A stretch of DNA of 64,000 nucleotides from NCBI GenBank assembly GCA_026390735.1, contig JAPLFJ010000046.1, positions 24,034 to 88,033 on the forward strand. Direction: 5' to 3'. Below are positions 63,765 through 64,000 of this stretch, in pieces; position 1 is the first letter of the stretch; every line of letters starts with the position of its first letter. Made by a program: the position numbers and the translations under genes. The DNA is from Ignavibacteriota bacterium (GTDB lineage: Bacteria; Bacteroidota; Ignavibacteria; Tepidaquicellales; Tepidaquicellaceae). The notes under the pieces are model-generated. The model made no database searches. It was not told the origin of the DNA and saw only the letters and a list, made by a program, of their open reading frames with translations.

Positions 63765-63850
63765 CCTAAAAAAAGCTCTTATCTCTAATTCGTGAAATTA
63801 GTCTAATTCGCGTAATTCGCGGACATCTTTTCTCTAATCTCTTAATCTTA
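63765..63850. repeat. Repeat words abutting the truncated toxin
   Basis: Text AAAAAAGCTCTTATCTC, AATTCGTGAAATTAG, AATTCGCGTAATTCGCGG and AATCTCTTAATCTTATC, the same family as at 60475-60950 and 62885-63245. It begins where the toxin's homology stops. Confidence 0.75.
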
Positions 63851-63968
63851 TCTATCTTAAAAAAGTTAACTAATCAGACAACTATTTTAAACTCATTTCT
63901 TCACTCTTTTATGATCTGATTATAATAATCGCTTTTTCAATTTCGTTGAACTAAACGAATATTGTGAT

Positions 63969-63976
63969 TATATTTG
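63969..63976 (+). promoter_or_regulatory. Possible TATATTTG promoter at the right edge
   Basis: A TAnnTTTG match on the plus strand with TTG 21 nt upstream, pointing out of the window. No gene is visible before the edge, so this is tentative. Confidence 0.25.
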
Positions 63977-64000
63977 AACATTAAAATAATCTGAAATATT

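Overview
This 64 kb window is AT-rich and almost entirely one surface-polysaccharide locus. From position 58536 down to 1, nearly every gene lies on the minus strand in tight operon-like order with many 4-26 nt overlaps. The base composition, TAnnTTTG-type promoter matches, a 23S rRNA intervening-sequence (four-helix-bundle) protein and a DUF6577 protein point to the Bacteroidota/Ignavibacteriota (FCB) group. The assignment to that group is an inference; no rRNA or other taxonomic marker is present.

Layout, in the direction of minus-strand transcription. (1) 58.5-51.6 kb: a broken MBOAT O-acyltransferase with its SGNH partner, a small lipoprotein, a short SLBB export protein, and the ABC-2 exporter Wzm/Wzt, which are separated by a four-helix-bundle gene. 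(2) 51.4-34.4 kb: a large GT-B-like transferase followed by a pseudaminic-acid (nonulosonate) pathway: PseB, PseC, PseG, a PseH-like acetyltransferase, PseI and an SpsF-type nucleotidyltransferase. Interleaved are an asparagine-synthase-like enzyme, an MBOAT/SGNH pair, a PIG-L deacetylase overlapping a formyltransferase-like gene, an aldo/keto reductase, a class III aminotransferase and a second acetyltransferase. (3) 34.4-29.9 kb: another SGNH/MBOAT pair and a GT-C-like membrane protein. (4) 29.8-23.6 kb: an amino-sugar block with an ATP-grasp ligase, a GT2, a formyltransferase, a diverged PLP enzyme, an RffA-type aminotransferase and a methyltransferase, plus a GT2 pseudogene. (5) 23.1-11.9 kb: an epimerase, four GT4 glycosyltransferases and three asparagine-synthase family proteins. 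(6) 11.8-0 kb: a GT-C-like protein and a second amino-sugar block (nucleotidyltransferase, LegB-like dehydratase, aminotransferase, ATP-grasp, PglD-like acyltransferase, GT2, DUF2304), then an O-antigen ligase/polymerase-like protein, an acyltransferase, a GT2, an SGNH protein and the start of a NodU-type carbamoyltransferase.

The last 5 kb differ: a B12-binding radical SAM protein and a KilA-N protein on the plus strand, a DUF6577/AbiEi-like protein that needs a non-canonical start, and a HigBA-like pair whose toxin is truncated.

Together the genes can make and transfer a glycan containing nonulosonate and amino sugars, decorate it (O-acetyl, formyl, methyl, amide, carbamoyl and perhaps aminoacyl groups) and export it by an ABC transporter. 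The most unusual feature is a set of short repeat words that fill many spacers. One block of these words sits in frame inside pseC and another appears to form the 3' end of pseI. A palindromic-dimer element has disrupted one MBOAT gene. All positions, frames and motifs were read by hand; no database search was run.
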